A stretch of 64,000 bases of DNA from Vulcaniibacterium gelatinicum (GCF_008033445.1 NZ_VNKO01000012.1:1-64000); one strand, 5' to 3'; numbered from the stretch's first letter, positions 34,360 through 47,897 are shown. The notes: a model not told the origin generated them from the sequence alone. Made by a program: numbers and translations.

Positions 34360-36063
34360 TTACCCCCGCCCGGCCAGCCGCGCCAGCAGCGTCGCGCGGT
34401 CGAGCTGTTCGGACCCGGCCGCGGTGCGGGCGCGGTATTCGAAGGTGCCGGCGGCCAGGCCGCGTTCGGAGACCACCACCCGGTGCGGGATGCCGATCAG
34501 CTCGATGTCGGCGAACATCGCGCCCGGGCGCAGGCCGCGGTCGTCGAGCACGGTGTCCACGCCGGCCGCGGTGAGTTCGCGGTACAGCGCCTCGGCGGCC
34601 TCGGCCACGGCGGCGTCCTGCTTCGGGTTGATCACGCACACCGCCACCTGCCACGGCGCCATCGCCTCCGGCCAGACGATGCCGGCGGCATCGAAGTTCT
34701 GCTCGATCGCCGCGGCGACGATGCGCGAGACGCCGATGCCGTAGCAGCCCATCGCCGGATGGACCGCCTTGCCCTCGGCGTCGAGCACCGTGCACTGCAT
34801 GGCCTCGGAATACTTGCGGCCGAGCGCGAACACGTGGCCGACCTCGATGCCGCGGGCGATGCGCAGCACGCCCTGGCCGTCGGGCGAGGGATCGCCCTCG
34901 ACCACGTTGCGGATGTCGGCGACGAGGTCGGGCTCGGGCAGGTCGCGGCCCCAGTTGACGCCGGTGAGGTGGAAGCCGGCCTGGTTCGCGCCGACCACGA
35001 AGTCGGCCATCGCCGCCACGCTGCGGTCGGCGATCACGGTGATCGGGCGCTGCGGCGCGACCGGGCCGAGGAAGCCGGGCTCGCTGCCGAGGTGTTCGCC
35101 GATCTCGGCCTCGGTGGCCAGGCGGTATTCGGCCAGGCCCGGCAGCTTGGCCAGCTTGATCTCGTTGACCACGTGGTCGCCGCGCACCAGCGCGAGCACG
35201 AAGCCCTGCTCGCCGATCAGCGCCACCGACTTGACCGTGCGCGCGAGCGGAATGCCGAGCAGCGCGGCCACGTCCTCGCAGGTCTTCTGCACCGGCGTGG
35301 CCACCTTGCGCATCGGTTCGGCCGCGGCCGGGCGCGGGCCGGGCGCCACCGCCTCGGCCAGCTCGACGTTGGCGGCGTAGTCGGAGCGGTCGGAAAAGGC
35401 GATCGCGTCCTCGCCGCTGTCGGCCAGCACGTGGAACTCGTGCGAGGCGCTGCCGCCGATCGCGCCGGTGTCGGCGGCCACCGGCCGGAACTTCAGGCCC
35501 AGGCGGGTGAAGATCCGGCAGTAGGTGTCGTACATGTTGCGGTATTCGCGCGCCAGGTCGGCGTCGTCCACGTGGAAGGAGTAGGCGTCCTTCATCAGGA
35601 ACTCGCGCGCGCGCATCACGCCGAAGCGCGGCCGGATCTCGTCGCGGAACTTGGTCTGGATCTGGAAGAAGTTGACCGGCAGCTGCTTGTAGCTGGACAG
35701 CTCCTGGCGGGCGAAGTCGGTGATCACTTCCTCGTGGGTGGGGCCGTAGCAGTACTCGGCCTCCTTGCGGTCCTTGAGCTTGAGCAGCTGGCCGCCGAAC
35801 TTCTGCCAGCGCCCGGTTTCCTCCCACAGTTCCTTCGGCTGGATCGAGGGCATCAGCAGCTCGATCGCGCCGGCGCGGGTCATCTCCTCGCGCACCACGG
35901 CCTCGACCTTGCGCAGCACGCGCAGGCCGAGCGGCGACCAGGTGTAGATGCCGGCGGCGAGCTTGCGCAGCATGCCGGCGCGCAGCATCAGCCGGTGGCT
36001 GACGACCTCGGCGTCGGCGGGGGTTTCCTTGACGGTGCGGAGATGGAACTGCGACAGGCGCAT
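34360..36063 (-). CDS. proS: Prolyl-tRNA synthetase
   Basis: 567 aa, the bacterial ProRS length with an editing insertion. Class II motifs are visible: [13 protein letters not shown], motif 2 [25 protein letters not shown] (split around RAREF) and motif 3 [13 protein letters not shown]. The INS editing domain occupies about 225-385. The C-terminal anticodon-binding domain includes [10 protein letters not shown]. It starts at 36063 with [10 protein letters not shown], typical for the family. Confidence 0.97.
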   Translation of the reverse strand: MRLSQFHLRTVKETPADAEVVSHRLMLRAGMLRKLAAGIYTWSPLGLRVLRKVEAVVREEMTRAGAIELLMPSIQPKELWEETGRWQKFGGQLLKLKDRKEAEYCYGPTHEEVITDFARQELSSYKQLPVNFFQIQTKFRDEIRPRFGVMRAREFLMKDAYSFHVDDADLAREYRNMYDTYCRIFTRLGLKFRPVAADTGAIGGSASHEFHVLADSGEDAIAFSDRSDYAANVELAEAVAPGPRPAAAEPMRKVATPVQKTCEDVAALLGIPLARTVKSVALIGEQGFVLALVRGDHVVNEIKLAKLPGLAEYRLATEAEIGEHLGSEPGFLGPVAPQRPITVIADRSVAAMADFVVGANQAGFHLTGVNWGRDLPEPDLVADIRNVVEGDPSPDGQGVLRIARGIEVGHVFALGRKYSEAMQCTVLDAEGKAVHPAMGCYGIGVSRIVAAAIEQNFDAAGIVWPEAMAPWQVAVCVINPKQDAAVAEAAEALYRELTAAGVDTVLDDRGLRPGAMFADIELIGIPHRVVVSERGLAAGTFEYRARTAAGSEQLDRATLLARLAGRG

Positions 36064-36137
36064 CGGCGGCGTTCGTGCGGCGGAAAAGCCGACATTCTGC
36101 CATGCGCCCGGGCGCATCCCGGCGCGCGCGATCCGCG

Positions 36138-36161
36138 CCCTCCCCCGCGTGCGGGGGAGGG
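36138..36161. repeat. G/C-tract hairpin (REP-like)
   Basis: A perfect 11-pair stem, CCCTCCCCCGC with its complement, two bases apart, followed by GTGGGGG. It lies between a DUF4124 gene and proS, both on -. A degenerate relative occurs at 45852-45880. It may act as a transcript-end structure or be a dispersed repeat. Confidence 0.5.
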
Positions 36162-36171
36162 GTGGGGGCCG

Positions 36172-36591
36172 TCAACCGCCGCGGCAGTAGGCCTTGATCG
36201 CGGCCTGCGCCAGTTCGGCCTGGCGCGCGCGGGCGGCCTCGTCCAGCGGCGCGTCGGGCTGGCCGTCGCCGTTGGCGTCCAGGCCCACCACCGCGCCGCT
36301 GCGCAGGTATTCGAGGTTGCGGCGGGCCTGTTCGCAGCGGGCGCTGTCGCCGGCCGCCGGCGCGGCGGCGCTGCCTGCCGGGGCGGACGCGGGCGCGGGC
36401 TCGGCGGCGGGGGGCTTGGCGCGGTCGCCGGCCACCTCGCGGCGCTGGTACTTGGCGCCCTTGGGCGGCGGGGTGCTGGAGTAGTGGGTGACGCCGTTGG
36501 CGTCCTTCCACTGGTAGATGGTTTCCGCGGCCTGCGCGGCGAACGCGCCGCAGGCCAGGACCGCGCACAGCAACGGCAGGACACGACGCAT
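36172..36591 (-). CDS. DUF4124 domain-containing periplasmic protein
   Basis: 139 aa. A signal peptide is cleaved near AQA-AE (about residue 21). Then comes the DUF4124 core IYQWKDANGVTHYSSTPP, common in small exported proteins of beta- and gammaproteobacteria. A Pro/Ala linker leads to a C-terminal helical part with two cysteines and a DANGDGQPD calcium-loop-like motif. The function is unknown. Confidence 0.85.
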   Translation of the reverse strand: MRRVLPLLCAVLACGAFAAQAAETIYQWKDANGVTHYSSTPPPKGAKYQRREVAGDRAKPPAAEPAPASAPAGSAAAPAAGDSARCEQARRNLEYLRSGAVVGLDANGDGQPDAPLDEAARARQAELAQAAIKAYCRGG

Positions 36592-36655
36592 GGCGACCTC
36601 CGGGGGCAGGCACCCGGGCCGATTGCAGCACCGCCGGCGCGTGCCCGCAAGCGGC

Positions 36656-36661
36656 TAGACT
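36656..36661 (+). promoter_or_regulatory. Candidate -10 element of pssA, near-leaderless
   Basis: TAGACT ends six bases before the pssA ATG at 36668, so a transcript starting the usual seven bases downstream would begin at or next to the start codon. No ribosome binding site other than GGGGG is present. Confidence 0.4.
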
Positions 36662-36667
36662 GGGGGC

Positions 36668-37429
36668 ATGGACGAACGCGCCCCGACCCGCCCGCGCGGC
36701 ATCTACCTGCTGCCGAACCTGTTCACCACCGGCGGCCTGTTCGCCGGCTTCTTCGCGATCATCGCCGCCTCGCAGGGGCGGTTCGAGGCCGCGTGCGTGG
36801 CGATCTTCGTCGCCGCGATCCTGGACGGCATAGACGGGCGGGTGGCGCGCCTGACCAACACCCAGAGCGAGTTCGGGGTGCAGTACGACTCGCTCGCCGA
36901 CCTGATCAGCTTCGGCATGGCGCCGGCGCTGGTGATGTACCACTGGGCGCTGTCGGCGATGAAGCTCGACGGCGCCACCCTGGGCAAGGTCGGCTGGCTC
37001 GCCGCGTTCCTGTACGCGGCCTGCGCGGCGCTGCGCCTGGCGCGCTTCAACACCCAGGTCGGGCAGGTGGACAAGCGCTGGTTCATCGGCCTGGCCAGCC
37101 CGGCCGCGGCCGGGCTGATGGCCAGCTTGGTGTGGACCTTCCACGACCTGGGCTGGAGCGGCGCCGAGCTGCGCTACGTCGCGGCGGTGCTGACGGTCAC
37201 CGCCGGGCTGCTGATGGTGAGCCGGATCCGCTACCACAGCTTCAAGGGCGGCGGCGAAGGGCCGCGCGCGGAGCGGGTGCCGTTCGCGGCGATCGTGGTC
37301 GCGGTGGCGGTGATCATCGCGCTGGTGATCGATCCGCCGCGGGTGCTGTTCGCGGCCGCGGCGCTGTACGCGCTGTCGGGACCGGCGCTGTGGCTGGTGC
37401 GGCGCTGGCGCGGGCCGGCGGCGGGCTAG
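36668..37429 (+). CDS. pssA: CDP-diacylglycerol-serine O-phosphatidyltransferase
   Basis: 253 aa integral membrane enzyme making phosphatidylserine. The CDP-alcohol phosphotransferase motif is complete: D56-G57, A60-R61, G70, D74 and D78 with the canonical spacing. It is the membrane-type PssA (Bacillus/Helicobacter-like), unlike the phospholipase-D-type PssA of E. coli. About seven hydrophobic segments are visible. It is the first gene before the probable holD and rimI. Confidence 0.93.
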   Translation: MDERAPTRPRGIYLLPNLFTTGGLFAGFFAIIAASQGRFEAACVAIFVAAILDGIDGRVARLTNTQSEFGVQYDSLADLISFGMAPALVMYHWALSAMKLDGATLGKVGWLAAFLYAACAALRLARFNTQVGQVDKRWFIGLASPAAAGLMASLVWTFHDLGWSGAELRYVAAVLTVTAGLLMVSRIRYHSFKGGGEGPRAERVPFAAIVVAVAVIIALVIDPPRVLFAAAALYALSGPALWLVRRWRGPAAG

Positions 37430-37432
37430 GCG

Positions 37433-37717
37433 ATGACGTGGGATCCGTTCCAGCGCGAGGTGCTGGCCGCGCTCGGGTTGCGGCTGTACGTGCCGGCGGC
37501 AACACCGCGTGAGGCGCCGGTGGCCGAGGTGTCGCGACCGCGCGCGCCGGATCCGGCGGCGCGGCGCGGCGATGCGGCGTTGCTCGCGGCGCTGGCCCGC
37601 GCGGCCGGGGTGACGGTGGAAGCGCTGCCGCCGCTGGACCTGCCGGCGCTGCGCACTCCGGCGGCCAAGCGCGCGCTGTGGCCGACCTTGCGGGCGCTGC
37701 GGCGGGCGCGCCACTAG
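37433..37717 (+). CDS. holD: Small protein, probable DNA polymerase III psi subunit (HolD-like)
   Basis: 94 aa. The N-terminus (FQREVLAALGLRLYVP) resembles the clamp-loader-binding segment of HolD, where an LxxLGI-like helix leads to a short strand. The C-terminus (LRTPAAKRALWPTLRAL) resembles the end of E. coli HolD (NPTARAALWQQI). The middle is shorter and diverged. Context is the best support: in E. coli holD lies directly before rimI, as here, and holC, the chi partner, is encoded 3.5 kb away next to valS. Similarity is weak, so this stays a proposal. Confidence 0.55.
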   Translation: MTWDPFQREVLAALGLRLYVPAATPREAPVAEVSRPRAPDPAARRGDAALLAALARAAGVTVEALPPLDLPALRTPAAKRALWPTLRALRRARH

Positions 37718-37728
37718 CGGGAGGCGGG

Positions 37729-38214
37729 ATGAGCGCGATCGCGGTCGAACCGGCTCCATCCCCGGCGCAGCTGCGGCCGATGCGCGAGGACGATCTGGAG
37801 GCGGTGCTGGCGATCGAGCAGCGCGCCTATGCATTCCCGTGGACGCGGGGGATCTTCCGCGACTGCCTGGCCGCGGGTTATCCGGCCTGGGTGCTGGAGC
37901 AGGACGGGGCGGTGATCGGCTACGGGGTGCTGAGCGTGGCCGCCGACGAGGCGCACGTGCTCAACGTGTGCACGGCGCCGGAGGCGCAGGGGCGCGGGCA
38001 CGGGCGGCGGTTGCTGCGGGCGCTGCTGCAGGTGGCGCGGGCGCGGCGGGCGCAGCGGGTGTTCCTGGAGGTGCGTCCGTCGAACGCGGTGGCGATCGCG
38101 CTGTACCACAGCGAGGGGTTCAACGAGATCGGGCGGCGCCCGCGCTATTACCCGGCGCACGAGGGGCGCGAGGACGCGATCGTGATGGGGATGGAATTGT
38201 TGCCGCCGGGGTGA
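37729..38214 (+). CDS. rimI: Ribosomal protein bS18 alanine N-acetyltransferase
   Basis: 161 aa GNAT enzyme. It shows LRPMREDDLEAVLAIEQRAYAFPWT (split at the conserved PWT), the acetyl-CoA loop EAQGRGHGRRLL and EVRPSNAVAIALYHSEGF-EIGRRPRYY typical of RimI. GGGAGGCGGG precedes the ATG at 37729, which decides the start. It follows the HolD-like gene by 11 bases. Confidence 0.93.
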   Translation: MSAIAVEPAPSPAQLRPMREDDLEAVLAIEQRAYAFPWTRGIFRDCLAAGYPAWVLEQDGAVIGYGVLSVAADEAHVLNVCTAPEAQGRGHGRRLLRALLQVARARRAQRVFLEVRPSNAVAIALYHSEGFNEIGRRPRYYPAHEGREDAIVMGMELLPPG

Positions 38215-38249
38215 GGGGCGGCGGAGTGGCGCGCGTAGAAGCTTGGTCG

Positions 38250-38367
38250 CCGCCGCCCGCGACGGGGTGGTTCCCGTCAGGACACGCCGTGAATACGTCC
38301 ATGTAGGCTCGTCCGCGGCATCCGTGCCGCGCGGTTCTGCCGGGAGCCACCCCGCCACGGGCGGCGG
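38250..38367. repeat. Intergenic inverted repeat with 26-base arms
   Basis: Arms at 38250-38275 and 38342-38367 are complementary at 23 of 26 positions. Between them is a second perfect hairpin (CGCGGCA at 38314-38320 with 38325-38331, loop TCCG). It occupies most of the 188-base gap between rimI (+) and the end of valS (-), so it could end transcripts from both sides or be a member of a dispersed repeat family. Confidence 0.65.
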
Positions 38368-38402
38368 GGTGAGGCTTGGCAGGACCTTGCCGTGGACGCG
38401 TG

Positions 38403-41177
<2,775 letters not shown>

Positions 41178-41180
41178 GCG

Positions 41181-41606
41181 TCACATGTCGTGCTTGTTCA
41201 GTTCGAAGCCGCGCGCCTGGTACTGCTTCCAGCGTTCGCGCAGCGGAGCGCGCGCGGCGGGGTCGGCGGGCACCACTTCGAGCACGCGCTCGAACGGGCC
41301 CTCCACCGCCGCGTCGCGCAGGTTGATCACCAGCGGCCGCAGCGGCACGTCGGCCTCGGGCGGGGCGATCAGCACCGCGGCCTCGTCCTCGTCCACGTCC
41401 AGGCCGGCGATCTGGTGCGGGATGTAGACGTCCTCGCCCATGTCCCACAGCAGGTCGTCCAGGGCCTCGGCCTGGGCCGCGTCGCGCGCCAGCACCAGGG
41501 TCCAGTGGCCGGCGTCGTAGGCCTTGCGCGCCAGCTCGCACACCAGCCGCAGCGGCTCGGCGCGGAAGCGCTCCTTCTGGATCAGGTAGAAGTCGGCGCG
41601 GGGCAC
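41181..41606 (-). CDS. holC: DNA polymerase III chi subunit
   Basis: 141 aa. It starts with GTG at 41606, reading PRADFYLI, and includes the family segments LACKing in other clamp-loader proteins: VCELARKAYDAGHWTLVLA, LDDLLWDMGEDVYIPHQ and RPLVINLRD. Chi binds SSB and pairs with psi in the clamp loader. It lies between pepA (two bases away) and valS, the E. coli arrangement. Confidence 0.93.
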   Translation of the reverse strand: MPRADFYLIQKERFRAEPLRLVCELARKAYDAGHWTLVLARDAAQAEALDDLLWDMGEDVYIPHQIAGLDVDEDEAAVLIAPPEADVPLRPLVINLRDAAVEGPFERVLEVVPADPAARAPLRERWKQYQARGFELNKHDM

Positions 41607-41608
41607 GC

Positions 41609-43087
<1,479 letters not shown>

Positions 43088-43123
43088 CGAACGAAGATTC
43101 CGGGGGAGAGCGACGGGGTTCCG

Positions 43124-43129
43124 TACAAT
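43124..43129 (+). promoter_or_regulatory. Candidate -10 element of lptFG
   Basis: TACAAT, 70 bases before the lptF ATG, within the divergent pepA/lptF gap. The same hexamer stands upstream of purL and of the second gspF, which suggests a recurring local -10 form. Confidence 0.45.
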
Positions 43130-43198
43130 CGCGGGTTCGCACGGCCCGCCGGGGGGCCGTGCCGCGCAGAACCCGGAAGTCTAAGACACCAAGGCCCG

Positions 43199-44275
43199 AT
43201 GCCGAAGCTCGACCGCTATCTCACCCGCGAATTCGCCCACTCCGTGTTCGCGGCGCTGGTGGTGCTGGGCATGGTCAGCATGAGCGCGATGCTGGGGGTG
43301 GTGCTGGACCGGATCGCCCGCGGCAAGGTGCCGGCCACGCTGCTGCTGTCGCAGATCGGGTTGCAGTTGCTGCGCTACCTGCCGCTGATCCTGCCGCTGG
43401 CGGTGCTGCTCGGCCTGCTGCTGGCGCTGGGCCGGCTGTACCGCGACTCGGAGATGCCGGTGCTGGCGGCGGTGGGGGTGGGGCCGCGGCGGATGCTGCG
43501 GCCGCTGGCCGGGCTGCTGCTGCCGATGCTGCTGCTGGTCGGCGCCTGCTCGCTGTGGCTGGGGCCGTGGGGGCAGCGGGTGTCGAACCGGATGATCGAG
43601 GAGGCCAACCGCGGCCTGGTGGTGGCCGGGCTGGAGCCGGGGCGCTTCGCCGAGCTGCCGGGCGGCGGAGTGGTCTATGTCGGGGCGATGTCGGCCGACG
43701 GCGAGCGTCTGGAGCGGGTGTTCGTGCACCGCCAGAGCGAGGACCGGGTGGACGTCACCACCGCGCGCGGCGGCAGCCTGTTCTTCGCCGGCCCGCGCGA
43801 GCGCTACCTGCGCCTGGAGGACGGGTTCCGGGTCGAGGGCCCGGCCGCCGACGGGCTGGACTACCGGCTGATGCGTTATGCCCGCAACGAGATCCGCCTG
43901 CCGGACCGTGAGCAGGCGGCCGCCCCCGACGATCCGGAACTGCTGCCGACCCTGGCCCTGCTTGGCGACCCGCGCCCGGCCGCGCAGGCGCAACTGCACC
44001 GGCGGCTGGCGCCGGTGCTGCTGACCCTGGCCTTCGCCCTGCTCGCCTTCCCGCTGGCCCGCAGCGGGCCGCGCCAGGCCCGCCATGGCCGGATCCTGCT
44101 CGGCATGCTCGCCTACCTGGTGTGCATGAACCTGGCCACGCTCGGCACCGAGTGGATCGCCGCCGGGCGCCTGCCCGCCGCGGCGGGCCTGTGGTGGCTG
44201 CTGCTGCCGCTGCTGGCACTGGCGACCTGGCTGTACTTCGCCGACGGCCGGCTGCCGCGGGTGCGCCGCCGATGA
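43199..44275 (+). CDS. lptF: LPS export ABC transporter permease LptF
   Basis: 358 aa. It starts LDRYLTREFAHSVFAALVVLG and has three N-terminal membrane segments, a periplasmic beta-jellyroll region (about 140-250) and three C-terminal helices, the LptF topology. With LptG and LptB it extracts LPS from the inner membrane. It overlaps lptG by four bases (ATGA). The position divergent to pepA is conserved in gammaproteobacteria. Confidence 0.93.
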   Translation: MPKLDRYLTREFAHSVFAALVVLGMVSMSAMLGVVLDRIARGKVPATLLLSQIGLQLLRYLPLILPLAVLLGLLLALGRLYRDSEMPVLAAVGVGPRRMLRPLAGLLLPMLLLVGACSLWLGPWGQRVSNRMIEEANRGLVVAGLEPGRFAELPGGGVVYVGAMSADGERLERVFVHRQSEDRVDVTTARGGSLFFAGPRERYLRLEDGFRVEGPAADGLDYRLMRYARNEIRLPDREQAAAPDDPELLPTLALLGDPRPAAQAQLHRRLAPVLLTLAFALLAFPLARSGPRQARHGRILLGMLAYLVCMNLATLGTEWIAAGRLPAAAGLWWLLLPLLALATWLYFADGRLPRVRRR

Positions 44276-45372
44276 AACCGCTGCTGCGCCTCCACGATCT
44301 GTACGTCGGCCGGGTGGTGTTCGCCTCGGTGCTGCTGGCCTGGACGGTGCTGGTCGGGCTGGACGTGGTGATGGCCCTGTTCGGCGAGGCGGCCGACATC
44401 GGCAAGGGCCGCTACGGCATTCCCGAGGCGCTGGCCTACCTCCTGTGGACGATCCCGCGCCGCGCCTACCAGCTGTTCCCGACCGCGGCGGTGATCGGCT
44501 CGCTGATGGGGCTGGGCCAGCTCGCGGCCAGTTCGGAGCTGACCGCGCTGCGTGCGCTGGGGCTGTCGCGGCGCCGGCTCAGCCTGGCGGTGGCGGCCGC
44601 CCTCGCCCTGTTGACCGGGTTGATGGTGCTCAACGGCGAAACCCTGGGCCCGTGGGGCAACCGGCGTGCGGACGCGATCAAGGCCTCGGCGCGTTCCAAC
44701 GACCTGATCGTGGCCCAGTACTCGGGCCTGTGGGCGCGCGAGGGCGAGATGTTCCTCAACGCGCAGACCGGGCGCGAACGCAGCGCTGGCGACGACCATT
44801 GGCTGGAGCTGCGCGAGGTGCGCCTGTACCGGTTCGACGCCGAGGGCCGGCTCCAGTCCGCCGCGCACGCGGCCAGCGCCGAACATCGCCCGGGCGGCTG
44901 GCTGCTGCGCGACGTGCGGCGCGTGCATTTCGGGGAACGGTCGGTGCGCGAGGAGCGCGTCGCCGAGGAGCGCTGGGCCTCGCGCCTGGACGCCACCGCG
45001 CTGACCGCGAGCGTGACCCGGCCGCGCTACCTGCGCTCGGACGAATTGCGCCGCAGCATCGAGTACCACCGCCGCAACGGCCTGGACGCCTCCGAGTTCG
45101 AGGAGGTGTACTGGGGCCGCTGGTTCTATCCGCTCAACGTGCTGGCGCTGTGCCTGGCGGCGGCGCCGTTCGCGTTCGGCGCGCTGCGCAGCGGCGGGCT
45201 CGGCAAGCGCCTGTTCCTCGGCATCGTGTTCGCGCTCGGCTTCTGGATGCTGCAGGAGCAGTTCGTCAAGCTGGCCAGCGTGTACCGCTTCGACTACCGC
45301 ATCGCCTACCTGCTGCCGCCGGTGCTGCTGCTGACGGTGTCGGTGCTGCTGTTCAAGCGCCGCTCGGGCTGA
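44272..45372 (+). CDS. lptG: LPS export ABC transporter permease LptG
   Basis: 366 aa, with LHDLYVGRVVFASVLLAW at the start, PRRAYQLFPTAAVIGSLMGLGQLA (the LptB-coupling loop region) and SSELTALRALGLSRRRL. A periplasmic domain and FYPLNVLALCLAAAPFAFG in the C-terminal membrane part complete the family pattern. It is the partner of LptF in LPS transport and so works downstream of the O-antigen genes of this window. Confidence 0.94.
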   Translation: MKPLLRLHDLYVGRVVFASVLLAWTVLVGLDVVMALFGEAADIGKGRYGIPEALAYLLWTIPRRAYQLFPTAAVIGSLMGLGQLAASSELTALRALGLSRRRLSLAVAAALALLTGLMVLNGETLGPWGNRRADAIKASARSNDLIVAQYSGLWAREGEMFLNAQTGRERSAGDDHWLELREVRLYRFDAEGRLQSAAHAASAEHRPGGWLLRDVRRVHFGERSVREERVAEERWASRLDATALTASVTRPRYLRSDELRRSIEYHRRNGLDASEFEEVYWGRWFYPLNVLALCLAAAPFAFGALRSGGLGKRLFLGIVFALGFWMLQEQFVKLASVYRFDYRIAYLLPPVLLLTVSVLLFKRRSG

Positions 45373-45386
45373 GCCGCGCCCGCCGC

Positions 45387-45824
45387 TCAGACAGACTTGG
45401 GTTCGCGGACCAGGCGCGTGCCGCTGGCGCGGTCGTGCCACGTCAACCGTTCGCGATCCCACCACGCCCACCAGAACCCCAGCCCTGCCGCCAGCAGCGA
45501 CAGCCCGCCGACCGCGTAGCGGAGCCACAGCGCGCGCGAGGACGCCGGCCCGCCGTCGGCGGCCACCACCCGCAGCCGCCACGGCCGCATGCCCAGGGTC
45601 TGCCCGCCGCGGCGCCAGCTCAGCACCGCATAGGCGCCGGTCACCAGCCACAGCGCGCCCAGTTCCAGCCAGCCGGCCAGGGTGTCGGCGCGCACCGGTT
45701 CGTTGCCGTGCAGCAGCAGCGCGAGCGCGGCCACCGCGAACCACAGTGCGCAGGCGGGGAAGAAGTCGTAGAGCAGGGCGAGCAGGCGCCAGCCGATCAG
45801 GGGGCGCGGGGCGGGCAGGGACAT
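45387..45824 (-). CDS. RDD family membrane protein
   Basis: 145 aa with four hydrophobic segments. The RDD pattern is recognisable: an Arg in [18 protein letters not shown] near the N-terminus, and a C-terminal [13 protein letters not shown] with the Asp. RDD proteins are small membrane proteins of mostly unknown function. It is convergent with lptG (14 bases) and divergent from xerD. Confidence 0.85.
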   Translation of the reverse strand: MSLPAPRPLIGWRLLALLYDFFPACALWFAVAALALLLHGNEPVRADTLAGWLELGALWLVTGAYAVLSWRRGGQTLGMRPWRLRVVAADGGPASSRALWLRYAVGGLSLLAAGLGFWWAWWDRERLTWHDRASGTRLVREPKSV

Positions 45825-45851
45825 GCGCGGAAGGATACGGGAAGGCCGTCC

Positions 45852-45880
45852 CCCTCCCCGCGCAGCGGGGGGCTGGGGTG
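45852..45880. repeat. Degenerate G/C-tract hairpin (REP-like)
   Basis: CCCTCCCCGC, then GCA, then a G-rich complement followed by GGGGTGGGGG. It resembles the hairpin at 36138-36161 and lies in the RDD/xerD divergent gap. Two copies are too few to define a family. Confidence 0.3.
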
Positions 45881-45942
45881 GGGGTGCACGCCCCGCGCGC
45901 AAGCAGGCACCATCGCGGCATCAGTGCTTCGTGACTGCCGTC

Positions 45943-46878
45943 ATGCCCACCGCCGCCGACCGCCGCCAGCGTGCGATGCAGCGTCCGCCGCTCGCGGCCG
46001 AGGATGCCGCGCTGATCGAGGCCTTCCTCGATGCGTTGTGGGCCGAGAGCGGCGTGGCCCAGGCCACCCTGGCGAGCTACCGACGCGACCTGGAAGGACT
46101 GGCACGCTGGCGCCCCAACCTCGCCGCGGCCGACCGCGCGCGCCTGTTCGACTACCTCGCCCTGCGCAGCCGCGAAGGCTATTCGCCGCGCAGCAACGCG
46201 CGCCTGCTGTCGGCATTGCGCGCGTTCTACGCCTGGCTGCTGCGGCGCGGGACCCGCGGCGACGACCCGACCGCGTTGCTGGAGCCGCCGAAACTGCCGC
46301 GCGCGCTGCCCAAGGCGCTGTCGGAGAGCGAGATCGAGGCGTTGCTGGCCGCGCCGGATGCGGCCACGGCGTTGGGCCTGCGCGACAAGGCGATGCTGGA
46401 GCTGATGTACGCCACCGGCCTGCGGGTGGGCGAACTGGTGGCGCTGCCCGCGACCGCGCTCAACCTGCGCCAGGGCGTGCTGCGGGTCACCGGCAAGGGT
46501 GGCAAGGAGCGGCTGGTGCCGCTGGGCGAGGAGGCGCAGCACTGGCTCGAACGCTACCTCGAGCAGGCGCGGCCGCAGCTCGCCGGCAAGCGTGTGCTCG
46601 CGCCGCTGTTCCTGACCGCGCAGGGGCGGGCGCCGACCCGGCAGCAGTTCTGGCAACTGGTCAAGCGCTATGCCGGCGCGGCCGGGATCGAGCCGCGGCG
46701 GATCAGCCCGCACGGCCTGCGCCACAGCTTCGCCACCCATCTGCTCAACCACGGCGCCGACCTGCGCGCGTTGCAGCTGCTGCTCGGCCACAGCTCGCTC
46801 TCGACCACCCAGATCTACACCCTGGTCGCGCGCGAACAGCTGCAGAAGCTGCACGCCCGGCACCATCCGCGCGGCTGA
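45943..46878 (+). CDS. xerD: Site-specific tyrosine recombinase XerD
   Basis: 311 aa. The catalytic residues are all present: R161 (TGLRVGEL), K185 (TGKGGKER), H257 and R260 (HGLRH), H283 (LGHSS) and nucleophile Y292 (IYTLV). The N-terminal SAM-like core-binding domain contains [15 protein letters not shown]. With XerC it resolves chromosome dimers at dif. The XerD call over XerC rests on [16 protein letters not shown] and on the neighbouring dsbC-like gene, an order seen in many gammaproteobacteria. An ATG at 45976 is an alternative start. Confidence 0.92.
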   Translation: MPTAADRRQRAMQRPPLAAEDAALIEAFLDALWAESGVAQATLASYRRDLEGLARWRPNLAAADRARLFDYLALRSREGYSPRSNARLLSALRAFYAWLLRRGTRGDDPTALLEPPKLPRALPKALSESEIEALLAAPDAATALGLRDKAMLELMYATGLRVGELVALPATALNLRQGVLRVTGKGGKERLVPLGEEAQHWLERYLEQARPQLAGKRVLAPLFLTAQGRAPTRQQFWQLVKRYAGAAGIEPRRISPHGLRHSFATHLLNHGADLRALQLLLGHSSLSTTQIYTLVAREQLQKLHARHHPRG

Positions 46879-46985
46879 CGGTCCCGCCCCCGGCGGCTGC
46901 GCGCGCCGCGGCATGCCACAATCGGGAACCCGGCCGCCTGAGCGGCGGCCGTCCCCGATCCTCAATCACCACCCACGAGTCCCGA

Positions 46986-47825
46986 ATGAAGCGTCTGACC
47001 CTCGCCCTGCTCGGCACCCTCAGCCTGTCCGCCTGTGCCCAGGGGCCGGGCCCGGCCGCCACCGCCGCCAAGCCCGGCGCCCAGTCGCAGGCGCCGGCGA
47101 CCCCGGCGTCTGCCTCCGAGCCGGCCTATGCCGCCGGATCGCCCGAGGCCCGCGCGCGCGAGGCGCTGCGCGCGATCAATCCGGAGTTGAAGGTGGACCG
47201 GCTCGGTCCGGCACCGATCGCGGGGTTCCGCGAGGCGATCGTCGGCGGCCAGGTGATCTACATCAGCGACGACGGCAAGTACCTGCTGCAGGGCACGCTG
47301 TACGACATCGCGGCGAAGAAGAACCTGGGCGAGCAGAGCCTGGCCGCGCTGCGCAGGGAGCTGCTGGCCACGGTGCCGGCGCGCGACCGGATCGTGTTCG
47401 CGCCGCCGAACCCGAAGCACACGGTGACCGTGTTCACCGACGTCTCCTGCGGCTTCTGCCGCAAGCTGCACAACGAGATCGCCGAGTACAACCGCCAGGG
47501 CATCGCGGTCGAATACCTGGCGTTCCCGCGCATGGGCCCGGGCAGTGCCGACTTCCGCACCATGGAGTCGGTGTGGTGCGCGGCCGACCCGCGCAAGGCG
47601 CTGACCGACGCCAAGAACGACCGGCCGGTGCCGAAGAAGACCTGCAAGAACCCGGTGCAGATCCAGTACGCGCTGGGCCAGCGCATGGGCCTGACCGGCA
47701 CGCCGATGATCCTGAGCGCCGACGGCACCCAGTTCGGCGGCTACCTGCCGCCGGCACAGCTGCGCGCGGCGCTGGACAAGCACGCTGCCGAGGCGGAGAC
47801 GGCGCGCACCGCGGCCGCGCCCTGA
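46986..47825 (+). CDS. dsbC: DsbC-like disulfide isomerase, apparent lipoprotein
   Basis: 279 aa. The N-terminus ends in a lipobox-like LSAC (Cys about 17), then an Ala/Pro-rich linker. A DsbC dimerisation domain (about 65-130: [17 protein letters not shown]) is followed by a thioredoxin-fold domain with active site C155-G-F-C158 and the cis-Pro loop TGTPMI. E. coli DsbC is soluble with CGYC, so membrane anchoring would be a difference. It likely repairs disulfides in exported proteins, including T2SS cargo. Confidence 0.9.
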   Translation: MKRLTLALLGTLSLSACAQGPGPAATAAKPGAQSQAPATPASASEPAYAAGSPEARAREALRAINPELKVDRLGPAPIAGFREAIVGGQVIYISDDGKYLLQGTLYDIAAKKNLGEQSLAALRRELLATVPARDRIVFAPPNPKHTVTVFTDVSCGFCRKLHNEIAEYNRQGIAVEYLAFPRMGPGSADFRTMESVWCAADPRKALTDAKNDRPVPKKTCKNPVQIQYALGQRMGLTGTPMILSADGTQFGGYLPPAQLRAALDKHAAEAETARTAAAP

Positions 47826-47891
47826 GCCCGGATTTCCCGCCCCGCCGCCCGGCGGGGCGGGCCCGCCCGGGGGCGGGGCGGCGGCTTTCGC

Positions 47892-47897
47892 TACAAT
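47892..47897 (+). promoter_or_regulatory. Candidate -10 element of purL
   Basis: TACAAT, 32 bases before the preferred purL ATG. An in-frame ATG overlaps this hexamer, which argues against that upstream start. No clear -35 is present in the GC-rich bases before it. Confidence 0.45.
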
